A DNA stretch of 64,000 bases. Origin: Paramesorhizobium endophyticum. Its GTDB lineage: Bacteria > Pseudomonadota > Alphaproteobacteria > Rhizobiales > Rhizobiaceae. Shown here in pieces: positions 15,892 to 25,665 of this stretch (its first letter is position 1; every line of letters starts with the position of its first letter). The notes under the pieces are model-generated. The model searched no databases and had not been told where the DNA came from. It worked only from the letters and a program-made list of their open reading frames with translations. Position numbers and translations under genes: made by a program. Location of the stretch: positions 1 through 64,000 of the forward strand of contig NZ_BMHH01000018.1 in the NCBI RefSeq assembly GCF_014640615.1. Reading direction: 5' to 3'.

Positions 15892-16038
15892 GACTATGTA
15901 CCTCTGTTGTGCGTTGATTTTCAGATAGGCTTCCATGTTATCGGTTGCAAGCATCCGGTTAGAATCGCAATGAAATCGCCGCGCTTGACTTTAAGTTCCA
16001 TGCTCTACCATGGTCCGCTGAATTTTCAGGAGAAATCC

Positions 16039-16881
16039 ATGACCGAGACGCTACCGCCCCTCCATTCCGGCCTGCCCTTTCCGGATATCAGCCCGGTGAT
16101 CTTCTCCATCGGGCCGCTGCAGGTGCATTGGTATGGGGTGGGCTATGTCGTCGGCATCCTCTTTGCGTGGTGGTACGGCAAGCGCCTGCTCTCCACCCCG
16201 CGCCTCTGGCGGCATGACAAGGCGCCGATCGAGCCGGATGCGCTCGATGATTTCGTGCTCTGGGCGGCGCTCGGCGTCGTATTGGGCGGGCGCATCGGCT
16301 ATGTGCTCTTCTATAATTTCGATTATTACCTCGCCAACCCGCTCTCGATCCCGGCGGTGTGGGATGGCGGAATGTCCTTCCACGGTGGCTTTCTGGGCAC
16401 CACGCTCGCCATGATCCTCTTCGCCCGCTCGCGCGGCATCGGCATCTGGAGCATGTTCGACACCATCGCGGCGGGCGTTCCGGTCGGGCTTGGCGTGGTG
16501 CGCATCGCCAATTTCATCAATTCCGAGCTATGGGGCCGCGTCAGCGATGTGCCTTGGGCGGTCTATTTTCCCAATGGCGGCCCCCTGCCCCGCCATCCAA
16601 GCCAGCTTTATGAGGCGGGGCTGGAAGGTCTGGTGCTCTTCGCCGTCCTGTGGCTTCTCGTCTGGAAGGGTCTCAAGCTGAAGATCCCCGGCTATGTCAC
16701 CGGCGTTTTCGTGACCGGCTATGGCCTAAGCCGCATCTTCGTCGAGTTCTTCCGCGAGCCCGACCCGCAATTGGGCTATCTCTTCGGCGGCTGGCTCACC
16801 ATGGGCATGGTGCTGTCGGTGCCGATGGTGCTGATCGGACTTTGGGCCATCTGGCGCGCGAAGCGGGCCGCTCGGGCATAG
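16039..16881 (+). CDS. lgt: prolipoprotein diacylglyceryl transferase
   Basis: 280 residues, integral membrane enzyme that transfers diacylglycerol from phosphatidylglycerol to the lipobox cysteine. Conserved motifs are [30 protein letters not shown], the Lgt signature [18 protein letters not shown], and [13 protein letters not shown]. The start at 16039 follows CAGGAGAAATCC. The gene serves the lipoproteins seen in this window, such as the Kazal-like protein. Its stop is three bases before the next start codon, so it is cotranscribed with midA. Confidence 0.95.
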   Translation: MTETLPPLHSGLPFPDISPVIFSIGPLQVHWYGVGYVVGILFAWWYGKRLLSTPRLWRHDKAPIEPDALDDFVLWAALGVVLGGRIGYVLFYNFDYYLANPLSIPAVWDGGMSFHGGFLGTTLAMILFARSRGIGIWSMFDTIAAGVPVGLGVVRIANFINSELWGRVSDVPWAVYFPNGGPLPRHPSQLYEAGLEGLVLFAVLWLLVWKGLKLKIPGYVTGVFVTGYGLSRIFVEFFREPDPQLGYLFGGWLTMGMVLSVPMVLIGLWAIWRAKRAARA

Positions 16882-16883
16882 AA

Positions 16884-17963
16884 ATGACTGTGCCCCTGAA
16901 ACAGCGCCTCATCCGGCTCATCGAAACATCAGGCCCGATCAGCCTCGCCGAATATATGGCCGCCTGTCTCGGCGACCGTGATGCTGGCTATTACACGACG
17001 CGCGAACCCTTCGGGCGCGAGGGCGATTTCATCACCGCGCCTGAGGTGAGCCAGATGTTCGGCGAGCTCATCGCCGTCTGGTGCATCGGCGTATGGCAGG
17101 CGCTGGGCAAGCCGGAAAACGCCGTGTTATGCGAAATCGGCCCCGGGCGCGGCACGCTGATGGCCGATATGCTGCGCACGCTGGAAAAGCTCGCGGCCGC
17201 CTTTCTCAGCACGGCCCGAATTGCCATGGTCGAGACCAGCCCGCGGCTCATCGAAATCCAGCGGGAAAAGCTGAAAAGCCACGCGGCGTCCATCGACTGG
17301 CGCACTTCGTTTGAAGAGCTTCCCGATGGCCCGCTCATCCTCGTTGCCAACGAGCTGTTCGACGCGCTGCCGATCCGCCAATATGTAAAGCTGAATGGCC
17401 GCTTCGTCGAGCGGGTCGTCGCGGTCGTAAACGGCGAGCTGTGCTTCACATCAGGCGCCGGCTCCATCGATCCCGCCCTCCTTCCCGCAGGCTATGAAAC
17501 CGCCCCAGAAGGAGCCATTTTCGAAGCCGCCCCTGCCCGCACCGCGCTGATGCAGCTGATCGCCGAGCGCATTACAGCCACGCAGGGCGCGGCGCTTCTC
17601 ATCGACTATGGCCATCTCGAAGCAGGCTTCGGCGATACGCTGCAGGCCATGTCCAAACATACATTCGCGGATGTATTCGAAAATCCCGGCGAGGCCGACC
17701 TCACCAGCCATGTGGATTTCGCCGCCCTGGCGCAAACCGCCCGTGCTTGCCGCTGCCATACAGGCGCGATGACGCAAGGCGAATTCCTGCTCGCCATGGG
17801 CCTCCTCGACCGCGCCGGACAGCTTGGCGCTGGCAAGGACAAGGCCGCGCAGGAGCAAATCCGCAATGATGTCGAGCGCCTCGCCGCGCCGGACCAGATG
17901 GGGACGCTGTTCAAGATGTTATGCGTGAGCGATGGGAAGAGGCGGATATTTCCGTTTGCGTGA
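16884..17963 (+). CDS. SAM-dependent methyltransferase, MidA/NDUFAF7 family
   Basis: 359 residues. SLAEYMAACLGDRDAGYYT at the N-terminus, ITAPEVSQMFGELIA, the SAM motif CEIGPGRGTLMADML, ILVANELFDALPIRQ, and LIDYGH are family hallmarks. The mitochondrial homolog NDUFAF7 symmetrically dimethylates an arginine of complex I subunit NDUFS2, and a similar role in bacteria is likely but unproven. It is coupled to lgt upstream. A family C repeat follows the stop codon. Confidence 0.92.
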   Translation: MTVPLKQRLIRLIETSGPISLAEYMAACLGDRDAGYYTTREPFGREGDFITAPEVSQMFGELIAVWCIGVWQALGKPENAVLCEIGPGRGTLMADMLRTLEKLAAAFLSTARIAMVETSPRLIEIQREKLKSHAASIDWRTSFEELPDGPLILVANELFDALPIRQYVKLNGRFVERVVAVVNGELCFTSGAGSIDPALLPAGYETAPEGAIFEAAPARTALMQLIAERITATQGAALLIDYGHLEAGFGDTLQAMSKHTFADVFENPGEADLTSHVDFAALAQTARACRCHTGAMTQGEFLLAMGLLDRAGQLGAGKDKAAQEQIRNDVERLAAPDQMGTLFKMLCVSDGKRRIFPFA

Positions 17964-17973
17964 ACCGTCGGGC

Positions 17974-18131
17974 ACCCCCCTCTGCCCTGCCGGGCATCTC
18001 CCCCACAAGGGGGGAGATTGGATGTCAGTTCCCCTTTCGCCAATTACCAACGTCGCATAATGAGAGCCGTCATCGATGCAGGCCAATCTCCCCCCTTGTG
18101 GGGGAGATGTCCGGCAGGACAGAGGGGGGTT
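17974..18131. repeat. family C palindromic element, copy 2
   Basis: Same inverted arms as the copy at 11.8 kb, with a roughly 60-base centre of different sequence. It sits between the midA and pgeF genes on the same strand and may act as a strong transcriptional stem or mRNA-stabilising hairpin. Confidence 0.88.
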
Positions 18132-18228
18132 AACCTCGAGCGCACACACCTATCGTTTACTTAACTCTCTGGGCAATTGACATCCCCGCCCCCCTCGCTC
18201 ACCATCGCCGCACTTTCAGGAGCCCATC

Positions 18229-19020
18229 ATGCTGACCAACAACCGCCCTGCCCCGATCCGCTCGCCGCTGCTCGACGCAGGCCGCGGCAAAGGCATCGTG
18301 CATGGCTTCTTCACCCGCCAGGGCGGCGTTTCTCAAGGTATCTACCAGGGCCTCAACATCGGCGCGGGCTCCAAAGACGCGCCGGAAAACGTCGCGGAGA
18401 ACCGCCGCCGGGTGGCCGAAACCTTGGGCGTCACGCCGGAGAATCTCCTGACCGTCCATCAGATACACTCCCCCGATGTCGTCACCGTCACCGGCCCGTT
18501 TGCGGGCGAAAGGCCGAAGGCGGATGCCATGGTCACCAATGTCCCCGGCCTCGCCATCGGCGCGCTCAGCGCGGATTGCGGCCCGGTGCTTTTCGCCGAC
18601 CCGGAAGCGCGCGTCATCGGCTCTGCACATGCCGGCTGGCGCGGGGCCATCGATGGCGTACTGGAGAATACCGTCGAGGCGATGACCCGGCTCGGCGCGA
18701 AGCGCTCGCGCATCGTGGCCGTGCTGGGACCGACCATCGGGCCGGAGAATTACGAGGTCGGACCGGAATTTTTTGCGCAGTTCGTCGCGCGAGATGCTGC
18801 CTACGAGCGCTATTTCCGCCCCTCCGCCCAGGAAAACCACCACATGTTCGACCTCTGGAGCTTCATCCTCGACCGATTGAAGATGACAGGCGTCAAGGCC
18901 GAAGGTTTGAATGAATGCACCTATGCGGATGAGGCGCGGTTCTTTTCCTACCGCCGCGCCACCCACCGCGGGGAACCGGATTACGGCAGACAGATTTCAG
19001 CGATAGCGATTACAGGATAG
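18229..19020 (+). CDS. pgeF: peptidoglycan editing factor PgeF (multicopper oxidase-like laccase domain)
   Basis: 263 residues of the YfiH/DUF152 family. Visible motifs are HGFFTRQGGVS, VHQIHS, SADCGPVLFAD, HAGWRG and NECTYAD, which contain the conserved His and Cys metal ligands. YfiH in E. coli removes L-Ser-containing muropeptide precursors, and homologs act as purine nucleosidases, so the older laccase name is not supported. It follows lgt-midA and precedes the M24 gene by only ten bases, so they likely form a unit. The start has CAGGAGCCCATC in front. Confidence 0.92.
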   Translation: MLTNNRPAPIRSPLLDAGRGKGIVHGFFTRQGGVSQGIYQGLNIGAGSKDAPENVAENRRRVAETLGVTPENLLTVHQIHSPDVVTVTGPFAGERPKADAMVTNVPGLAIGALSADCGPVLFADPEARVIGSAHAGWRGAIDGVLENTVEAMTRLGAKRSRIVAVLGPTIGPENYEVGPEFFAQFVARDAAYERYFRPSAQENHHMFDLWSFILDRLKMTGVKAEGLNECTYADEARFFSYRRATHRGEPDYGRQISAIAITG

Positions 19021-19030
19021 GGGAAAAGGG

Positions 19031-20182
19031 ATGGGTCTTCATTTCGAGCCGGAGGAATATACCGCGCGGCTGGACCGCCTGCTGCTGAAAATGGCGGAAG
19101 ACAAACTCGACGCGCTGCTGCTCTTTTCGCAGGAGAGCATGTACTGGCTGACCGGCTATGACACGTTCGGCTTCTGCTTTTTCCAGTGCCTGGTGGTGAA
19201 GGCGGACGGCTCCATGGTGCTGATGACCCGCTCGGCGGATCTGCGTCAGGCGCGCCATACCTCCAATATCGACAATATCATGCTGTGGACCGACCGGGAA
19301 AATGCCAATCCCGCCGTCGACCTCCGCAATCTCCTCAACGATCTCGACCTGCTCGGCAGCCATATCGGCGTCGAATACCAGACCCATGGCCTTACCGCCG
19401 CCAATGGCCGCAAGCTCGACGAGCAGCTGACCACCTTCGCGAAAATCAGCGATGCGTCGGGCGTTGTCAGCCGCCTTCGGCTTTTGAAAAGCCCGGCGGA
19501 GATCGCCTTCGCCCGCAAGGCCGCGAGCTTGAGCGACGATGCGCTCGACGCGGCGCTGGAAATCACCAAAATGGGCGCGAGCGAAGCCGATATCCTCGCC
19601 GCCATGATGAGCGCCAATTTCAAGGGCGACGGCGACTTCCCCGCCAATGAATATATCATCGGCTCGGGTCCCGACGCCCTGCTCTGCCGCTATAAGGCCG
19701 GACGGCGCAAGCTGACCAAGAACGACCAGCTGACGCTCGAATGGTCCGGCGTCTACCGGCATTATCATGCACCACAGATGCGCACGGTCCTCACCGGCAA
19801 GCCGTCCAAGCGCCATATGGAGCTCTATGACGCCGCCCGCGAGGCGCTGGAGGCGGTCGAGACGACATTGACCCCGGCCCACACTTTCGGCGACGTGTTC
19901 GACGCCCATGCGAAGGTGCTGGAGGCCCATGACCTGACCCGCCACCGGCTCAACGCCTGCGGCTATTCTGTCGGCGCGCGCTTCACGCCGTCATGGATGG
20001 ACCCGCAAATGTTCTATTCCGGCAATCCGGAGCGGATCGAGCCGGACATGACGCTTTTCGCCCACATGATCATCATGGATTCCGACAGCGGCACGGCCAT
20101 GACTTTGGGCCGCACCTACCTGACCACGAGCGCTTCCGCCGAGCCGCTTTCGCGCCATTCGCTCGACCTGATTGTCAAGTGA
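19031..20182 (+). CDS. M24 family protein with degenerate metal site (creatinase/ectoine hydrolase-like)
   Basis: 383 residues. A creatinase N-terminal domain (LLFSQESMYWLTGYDTFGF) precedes the pita-bread domain. At the position of the first two metal aspartates of true aminopeptidases P it has EWSGVYRHYHAPQMRTV, that is Glu237 and no second Asp, and the usual HGxG is replaced by NACGYSVGARFTPSW. These features place it with metal-independent creatinase- and DoeA-like hydrolases rather than Xaa-Pro dipeptidases. The substrate is probably an amide- or amidine-containing small molecule but is not predictable. It follows pgeF closely. Confidence 0.85.
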   Translation: MGLHFEPEEYTARLDRLLLKMAEDKLDALLLFSQESMYWLTGYDTFGFCFFQCLVVKADGSMVLMTRSADLRQARHTSNIDNIMLWTDRENANPAVDLRNLLNDLDLLGSHIGVEYQTHGLTAANGRKLDEQLTTFAKISDASGVVSRLRLLKSPAEIAFARKAASLSDDALDAALEITKMGASEADILAAMMSANFKGDGDFPANEYIIGSGPDALLCRYKAGRRKLTKNDQLTLEWSGVYRHYHAPQMRTVLTGKPSKRHMELYDAAREALEAVETTLTPAHTFGDVFDAHAKVLEAHDLTRHRLNACGYSVGARFTPSWMDPQMFYSGNPERIEPDMTLFAHMIIMDSDSGTAMTLGRTYLTTSASAEPLSRHSLDLIVK

Positions 20183-20265
20183 AAAGGAATCCGGGTAAGT
20201 TGGGCGCGGGCTGAGGTGAAGAGGGCGGGAACAATACCGCAAGTTAGGGAGCAAGCGTCTGCAAA

Positions 20266-20811
20266 ATGAGAAAACAGTTCCCTTCGATTGTCCTGTTGAT
20301 CGCCGGTGCGCTCGCCGGATGCAACAGCACGGAAGCGACCCTGTCGGTGCCGGGTTCGGGTGACGCTGCGTCCTCTGCGACGGCCACGGCGGGCGCCGTC
20401 CAAACCACCGGCGCGCCGCAGGCCTCGGGCACGCTGCGCCTCGACAAGCTCCAGATCGCGCCCATCGTCGGCGCCCCCGTCAGCGTGGTCACGCCCCTCT
20501 CCCAGCGGCTGGCTGCGGATGCCAAGGCGAAAGGCGTCACCCTCGCCGCCGCCACCGAGGCGGGGCAGGCCTATGTCATGAAGGGCTATTTCTCCGCCAT
20601 GGCCGAAGCCGGGCAGACGACCGTGCTCTATGTTTGGGACATTCTCGACCCCGCCGGCAACCGACTGCACCGCATTCAAGGGCAGGAAAAGGTAGCCGCC
20701 ACCGCGCCCGACGCCTGGAGCGCGGTCCCCGCCTCGGCCATGGAAGCCATCGCCGACCGCACCATGCAGGAATATTCCACATGGCTGGCGGCAAACCGGA
20801 AGCCGACATGA
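20266..20811 (+). CDS. putative lipoprotein of unknown function
   Basis: 181 residues. The signal peptide ends in the lipobox ALAGC, followed by a low-complexity Ala/Thr/Ser/Gly linker and a globular domain with LRLDKLQIAPIVGAP, AYVMKGYFSAMAEAGQTTVLYVWDILD and IQGQEKV. The fold resembles outer-membrane-anchored LptE/LpoB-like small proteins, but I cannot name a family. Similar proteins occur near prs in other Rhizobiales as I recall. About 100 bases separate it from the convergent desaturase gene. Confidence 0.8.
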   Translation: MRKQFPSIVLLIAGALAGCNSTEATLSVPGSGDAASSATATAGAVQTTGAPQASGTLRLDKLQIAPIVGAPVSVVTPLSQRLAADAKAKGVTLAAATEAGQAYVMKGYFSAMAEAGQTTVLYVWDILDPAGNRLHRIQGQEKVAATAPDAWSAVPASAMEAIADRTMQEYSTWLAANRKPT

Positions 20812-20838
20812 AGGCGACCGGTAAACATTTCACTTTTT

Positions 20839-20865
20839 GATGGGGGCATCCTGCCTGTCCCCATC
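20839..20865. terminator. hairpin between convergent genes
   Basis: GATGGGG and CCCCATC form a stem with a loop of about 13 bases, 28 bases after the lipoprotein stop codon. There is no clear T-run, so terminator function is uncertain. Confidence 0.3.
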
Positions 20866-20912
20866 CGATTGGGCACCGCGCCAGGTTCCGTCAAAGAAAG
20901 AAACGCCCTAGC

Positions 20913-21878
20913 CTAGATTTCAGGCGCGGTTCGGACGGAATCGGCGATGGGCGTGTCAGGGTTTTGGTTGCCCTTCGTATGCCGCCCCAAGATCTGGCGA
21001 ATCCCTTCCTTCGTGAAGGGCTGCGCCAATTGCGCCATAAATCCCCGCGCAATCTGCCCCTTGATGCCGATATCCGTGGAAGACGCGCGATCGGGATTAT
21101 AATAGGTGCCAAACAGCAGGTCGAAGAGGACGATATTCTCGCCGTAATTCGTGTTGCCCTCGCGAAGCTCCTTCGAATGATGCCATCGGTGCAGACGCGG
21201 CGTGCTGAACACGAAATCGAAAAGGCCGGTTTTCATCTCGACATTGCAGTGCGTGAGTATGCCGATGAATGCGGTGACGGCGCCAAGCCACAAAAACATT
21301 TCAAGAGGCGCGCCCAGAAAATACAGCGGAATCTGGCTGAGCGCGACCTTGAACAGCGAGTCGACGACATGGAAACGTCCGGTATTGACCACCCAGAGGC
21401 GGGTCACGCTGTGGTGCAGCGCATGGAAGCGCCAGAAGAACAGCTTTTCATGCGCAATGCGATGCGACCAGTAGAGACCAAATTCCGCGATCGTCACAGC
21501 CAGCGCGACCTGCGCCACCATCGGCAGCCCGGTCGGCCAAAGATTGAACTGCATAGCGGAGATCGTGTGCAGGAAACCAGCGGCGAGCATCGGGAAAATG
21601 GCTCCCAGGAGAGCGAAGATCTGCAAACTACCCTTGGTGAGAAGCGTGTGCCCGATATCGTTCACCGTTTCGCCATCCGGCTGCAGCCAGCTTCCCTCAT
21701 AGGGAATGAGACGCTCGAGAAAGAACAGGAAGGCAATTTCACCCGCATAGACAGCCGAGAACGCTGCGATGGGATGGTTGCTGGCAAAAGCAAAATACGC
21801 ACCGGCAAGACCTGAAAAGAAAACCAGCGGCCACGCGCAATAAGAGAGAATGGATTTTACTTCTGTTAAATTCGGCAT
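20913..21878 (-). CDS. sterol desaturase / fatty acid hydroxylase superfamily protein
   Basis: About 321 residues, integral membrane diiron enzyme. Histidine motifs are HRIAHE (from His139), FHALHHS (from about His152) and HRWHHS (from His230), which with a HCNVEM region supply the iron ligands. Hydrophobic segments at about 12-32, 38-58, 83-105, 118-137 and 192-210 anchor it. Superfamily members hydroxylate or desaturate sterols, carotenoids or lipids using oxygen. The start MPNLTEVKS at 21878 is used, since the longer frame to 22025 has poor N-terminal composition. Divergent from prs. Confidence 0.85.
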   Translation of the reverse strand: MPNLTEVKSILSYCAWPLVFFSGLAGAYFAFASNHPIAAFSAVYAGEIAFLFFLERLIPYEGSWLQPDGETVNDIGHTLLTKGSLQIFALLGAIFPMLAAGFLHTISAMQFNLWPTGLPMVAQVALAVTIAEFGLYWSHRIAHEKLFFWRFHALHHSVTRLWVVNTGRFHVVDSLFKVALSQIPLYFLGAPLEMFLWLGAVTAFIGILTHCNVEMKTGLFDFVFSTPRLHRWHHSKELREGNTNYGENIVLFDLLFGTYYNPDRASSTDIGIKGQIARGFMAQLAQPFTKEGIRQILGRHTKGNQNPDTPIADSVRTAPEI

Positions 21879-22088
21879 GGATTTCGATATCCTGAAAGAG
21901 GGTGGCACCCGCTGAACCCAGGTGGATAATAACGTAGCCAGGATTATGGACAACCGCCCCGTGGCGTGTCCCTTTGGGCACTTTTCAGTGATTGTTAGCC
22001 ACATACCACGATTGCGTGCTTGCATTCAGCCGGACTCGCGGTAAAACGCCGCTCATCCGAGGGACGACCAGCCAGGGATCGATCAGGC

Positions 22089-23021
22089 ATGAAACTTTTC
22101 GCGGGCAACTCCAATCGTGTGCTGGCTGAAGCCGTAGCGAAATATCTTGATATCCCCTTGGGCAAGGCCAGCGTGCGGCGTTTCGCCGATCAGGAAATCT
22201 TCGTCGAGATCCAGGAAAATGTGCGCGGCGAGGATGTGTTCGTTCTCCAGTCCACTTCTTATCCCGCAAACGATCATCTGATGGAACTGCTCATCATGAT
22301 CGATGCGTTACGCCGCTCCTCCGCCCGCCGCATCACCGCCGTCATGCCCTATTTCGGTTACGCGCGGCAGGACCGCAAACCGACGTCGCGCTCGCCGATT
22401 TCGGCGAAGCTGGTGGCCAATCTCATCACCGAAGCGGGCGCGAACCGCGTTTTGACCCTCGATCTCCATGCCGGCCAGATCCAGGGGTTTTTTGATATCC
22501 CGACCGACAATCTCTACGCCGTGCCGGTTATCGCCCGCGACATCAAAACGCGCTATGCGCTCGATAACATCATGGTCGTCTCACCCGATGTGGGCGGCGT
22601 AGTGCGCGCCCGCTCGCTCGCCAAGCGCCTCGACGCGCAATTGGCTATCGTCGACAAGCGCCGCGAGCGGCCAGGCGAGTCGGAGGTCATGAACGTCATC
22701 GGCGACGTCACCGGCAAGGATTGCCTGCTGTTCGACGATATCGTCGATTCCGGCGGCACGCTCTGCAATGCGGCGGAAGCGCTGCTGGCCAAGGGCGCGA
22801 AAAGCGTCACCGCCTATATCACCCACGGCGTGCTTTCAGGGGGTGCGGTCGCGCGCATCACCTCGTCGAAGCTGAAGGAACTTGTCATCACCGACTCCAT
22901 CCAGCCCACCGCCGCCATCCTCGCCGCGCCGAATATCCGCGTGCTGTCGATTGCCGATCTGATTGGCGAAGCAATTTCGCGCACGGCTTCGGAAGAGTCG
23001 GTGTCGAGTTTGTTCGACTGA
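22089..23021 (+). CDS. prs: ribose-phosphate pyrophosphokinase
   Basis: 310 residues, makes PRPP from ribose 5-phosphate and ATP for purine, pyrimidine, histidine and tryptophan synthesis. [17 protein letters not shown] at the start, [41 protein letters not shown] and the PRPP loop [13 protein letters not shown] are all intact. The length is standard. The frame is open upstream, but the ATG at 22089 begins the conserved protein. A family A element follows. Confidence 0.96.
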   Translation: MKLFAGNSNRVLAEAVAKYLDIPLGKASVRRFADQEIFVEIQENVRGEDVFVLQSTSYPANDHLMELLIMIDALRRSSARRITAVMPYFGYARQDRKPTSRSPISAKLVANLITEAGANRVLTLDLHAGQIQGFFDIPTDNLYAVPVIARDIKTRYALDNIMVVSPDVGGVVRARSLAKRLDAQLAIVDKRRERPGESEVMNVIGDVTGKDCLLFDDIVDSGGTLCNAAEALLAKGAKSVTAYITHGVLSGGAVARITSSKLKELVITDSIQPTAAILAAPNIRVLSIADLIGEAISRTASEESVSSLFD

Positions 23022-23040
23022 GGCAAACTGGCGCCCATGT

Positions 23041-23308
23041 TTTGATGGAATCGCCTGAATTCCGTTCGGGACCGTAGTCGTTGTAGAGACGTTGAGGAAT
23101 GGATCCCAGTGACGAGCACTGGGATGACGGGTTGCAATACTATTCGCAACCCAATCTTCAACCTCTCCGCTTGGCAGAAGCATATCCGGTTGCGGAAAAA
23201 ACATCCCCACCCCGTCATCCCAGTGCTTGTCACTGGGATCCATTCCTCAACGGTGACGTGGCCGCGCCGATCGAAAAAAACGAGACCGTTTCTATTTCAA
23301 GGTAAAAT
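23041..23308. repeat. family A palindromic intergenic element, copy 3
   Basis: Here the outer end order is reversed relative to copies 1 and 2: it starts TTTGATGGAATCGCCTGAAT and ends GAGACCGTTTCTATTTC. The inner arms with GATCCCAGTGACGAGCACTG and its mirror are intact. It lies between prs and the HerA-like gene, which converge. Confidence 0.87.
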
Positions 23309-23366
23309 GGTCAGCGAATAGAATATTCGTCGGCACATTCGGTTGCCAAATCCTATTCCCTCGATT

Positions 23367-24878
23367 CTACTCCGCCGCCGTTCTCTCCTCGCCGCCCTCA
23401 TCCGGCGCGTTCGGATCACCCGGCGCGGTCTCGCATTCCAAATCCGGAAATGCCGCAATGCGCTTGCCCGTAAAATCGGTGCGCAAGACAAGCAGCCCCC
23501 TCTCCTCGAAATAGGTCAGCAGCCGCCGCGCGCGGCTGATCGAATGGGTGCCATAAGCCCGCGCCAGCGCTGCATCGGACGGGCATGGCGCACCCTTTAC
23601 CGCCGCCTGCGCGACGATGAGGAACACGCCCTGCACGTCGTCGGTCAGCGTTTCCGAGAGGTTCAGCGCCTCCTGCCAGGTCTTGCCGGCTGCGGTTTCG
23701 CTGTCGATATTCGCCTGCGCCAGCGCCAGCCTGCGGCGGAAGGCCGGCAGCGCCAGCGGCTCGCCCGGCACGCGGTGGATGCGGCAGCGCACGAGAAAAT
23801 CCTGATAAAGCACCGCGACCGAGCGGAACGAGGCTTCCGGGTCCCCGATGATCTCGCGCATCACCTTGTCGAGAAGTGTCTCCCGCTCCGCCTCGACGAG
23901 ACCGGGGAAGAGCGGCTCCACAGGGGCCTCGGGTTCCGGCTTTGCCTTGGTCAGCTGCGCGAGGATTTCGGTGGTCGAGGGTGGCGGCGGGGCGACGGGC
24001 GCGCGGCGCACCACCGGGCGGATTTCCTCCGGCGCGGGAGTGAAGATCAACCCGCGCGCATCCTCCGGCGCATCCGGCAATGGCATCAGCTTCGGGCTTG
24101 AAGAGCGGGCCGAGGTTTCCACCACACCGATCTTGATGGGCAGTGGCCGCCGCGCCAGCGCCGGGCCAAGCGCCACGAAATGCCCGCGCTGCAGGTCGCG
24201 GAACATTTCCGCCTGCCGCCGCTCCATGCCGAGCAGGTCGGCGGCACGCGCCATGTCGATATCGAGGAAGGTGCGCCCCATCAGGAAATTGGAGGCTTCC
24301 GCCGCCACATTCTTGGCGAGCTTCGCCAGACGCTGCGTGGCGATTACTCCGGCAAGCCCGCGCTTGCGCCCGCGGCACATCAAATTCGTCATCGCGCCCA
24401 GCGAAAGCTTGCGCGCCTCGTCCGACACCTCCCCTGCGGCGGCAGGCGCGAAAAGCTGCGCCTCGTCCACCACCACGAGCATCGGGTACCAGTAATCGCG
24501 CTCCGCATCGAACATACCGCCCAGGAAGGCCGCTGCGGCGCGCATCTGCTGCTCGACGTCAAGCCCTTCGAGATTGAGCACCACCGAGACACGATGCTGC
24601 CGAATGCGCGCGGCGATGCGGGTCAGTTCCCCCTCGCTGCGCTGGGCGTCCACCACCACATGGCCGAAGGCATCGGCGAGCGTGACGAAATCACCCTCCG
24701 GATCGACGATGCATTGCTGCACCCAGGAGGCGCTCTGCTCCAGCAGGCGGCGCAGCAGATGCGACTTGCCCGAGCCGGAATTGCCCTGTACCAGCAGGCG
24801 CGTCGCCAGCAGCTCCTCCAGATCGAGCATGGCCGCGGTCCCGCCGGACGTGGTTCCCATGTCGATGCCGACCTTCAT
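23367..24878 (-). CDS. HerA-like / DUF87 P-loop ATPase
   Basis: 503 residues. The Walker A is LLVQGNSGSGKSHLLRRLLE, the Walker B LVVVDEAQLFAP, with an arginine finger-like stretch LMCRGRKRGLAGVIATQR and ASNFLMGRTFLDID. This is the HerA/FtsK superfamily of DNA-pumping or DNA-remodelling ATPases. The C-terminal third is proline rich, then has a helical domain ending in an acidic tail. The start at 24878 has CAGGAGGCAGG in front. No NurA-like nuclease gene is adjacent, so the partner is not visible. Its role in DNA repair or mobility is inferred. Confidence 0.82.
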   Translation of the reverse strand: MKVGIDMGTTSGGTAAMLDLEELLATRLLVQGNSGSGKSHLLRRLLEQSASWVQQCIVDPEGDFVTLADAFGHVVVDAQRSEGELTRIAARIRQHRVSVVLNLEGLDVEQQMRAAAAFLGGMFDAERDYWYPMLVVVDEAQLFAPAAAGEVSDEARKLSLGAMTNLMCRGRKRGLAGVIATQRLAKLAKNVAAEASNFLMGRTFLDIDMARAADLLGMERRQAEMFRDLQRGHFVALGPALARRPLPIKIGVVETSARSSSPKLMPLPDAPEDARGLIFTPAPEEIRPVVRRAPVAPPPPSTTEILAQLTKAKPEPEAPVEPLFPGLVEAERETLLDKVMREIIGDPEASFRSVAVLYQDFLVRCRIHRVPGEPLALPAFRRRLALAQANIDSETAAGKTWQEALNLSETLTDDVQGVFLIVAQAAVKGAPCPSDAALARAYGTHSISRARRLLTYFEERGLLVLRTDFTGKRIAAFPDLECETAPGDPNAPDEGGEERTAAE

Positions 24879-25064
24879 CCTGCCTCCTGAAATTGCTGAT
24901 TTTGCCAGATCGCATGCGAGCGGACGGGAATCATCCGGCGCAGCGCCCATGCGTTAAAACACGCCGCGCCTCCTTTAGCACCCCCTATCCGCCGATGCGC
25001 CTTTTCTGTCGCGAAACCCACAACAAGGTGACGGTGAAAAATGTTGTCACCCTCGGCGCGAGAT

Positions 25065-25222
25065 ACCCCCCTCTGCCCTGCCGGGCATCTCCCCCACAAG
25101 GGGGGAGATTGGCTGGCATCGGTCACGGCGCTTCCCTTACAACGTCTGCGATTGGCGAAAGCGACAATGACAGCGCAATCTCCCCCCTTGTGGGGGAGAT
25201 GCCCGGCAGGGCAGAGGGGGGT
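25065..25222. repeat. family C palindromic element, copy 3
   Basis: Inverted CCCCCTCTGCCCTGCCGGGC arms enclosing about 60 bases, located between the DoxX-like gene and the upstream region of the HerA-like gene. The 24879-25064 stretch shows nothing else. Confidence 0.88.
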
Positions 25223-25255
25223 GAATAGCGCCGACATTTCCGGAAAGCGTCTGAA

Positions 25256-25621
25256 CTACAACGGCCGCACCGCAAACCTCCCATACGCAATAAACGCACA
25301 AAACGCCGCGACAACCAGCCAATACCCCATCGGACCAAAATTCCGGTTCCCCGAAGCCAGATGCAGCCCGCAAAAGGCGAGCATTTCCACGGCGATCAGC
25401 AGCGCGGCGAGCGGAACGAGGAAGCCGAGCGGCTTGTAGACGGCAGGCACGATCAGGCAGAGGCTGCAGATGAGCTCGACAACGGCCATTCCCAGCCACA
25501 CCCCATGCGGGATCGCGCTCAAGGAGGGCATCGTTTGCGCGGGGTTGGAGAATTTCCACACCGCGCCGGTGGCGGTGTGGAGCGCGAGGAGGACTTGCAG
25601 AACCCACAAGAGAATATTCAT
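25256..25621 (-). CDS. DoxX-like membrane protein
   Basis: 121 residues with four predicted helices (about 3-20, 42-62, 68-88 and 96-115). ALHTATGAVWKF, LIVPAVYKPLGFLVPLAALLIA and MLAFCGLHL match the DoxX/DoxD-like family. Such proteins are often found with small oxidoreductases and stress genes, without a firmly known role. It is last in a likely operon ArsR, SRPBCC, DoxX transcribed on the minus strand, 44 bases after the SRPBCC stop codon. Confidence 0.82.
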   Translation of the reverse strand: MNILLWVLQVLLALHTATGAVWKFSNPAQTMPSLSAIPHGVWLGMAVVELICSLCLIVPAVYKPLGFLVPLAALLIAVEMLAFCGLHLASGNRNFGPMGYWLVVAAFCAFIAYGRFAVRPL

Positions 25622-25665
25622 GGCCGTTTCCTGTTTGATGGTTTTTCAAAGACGTTGCGGCAAAA

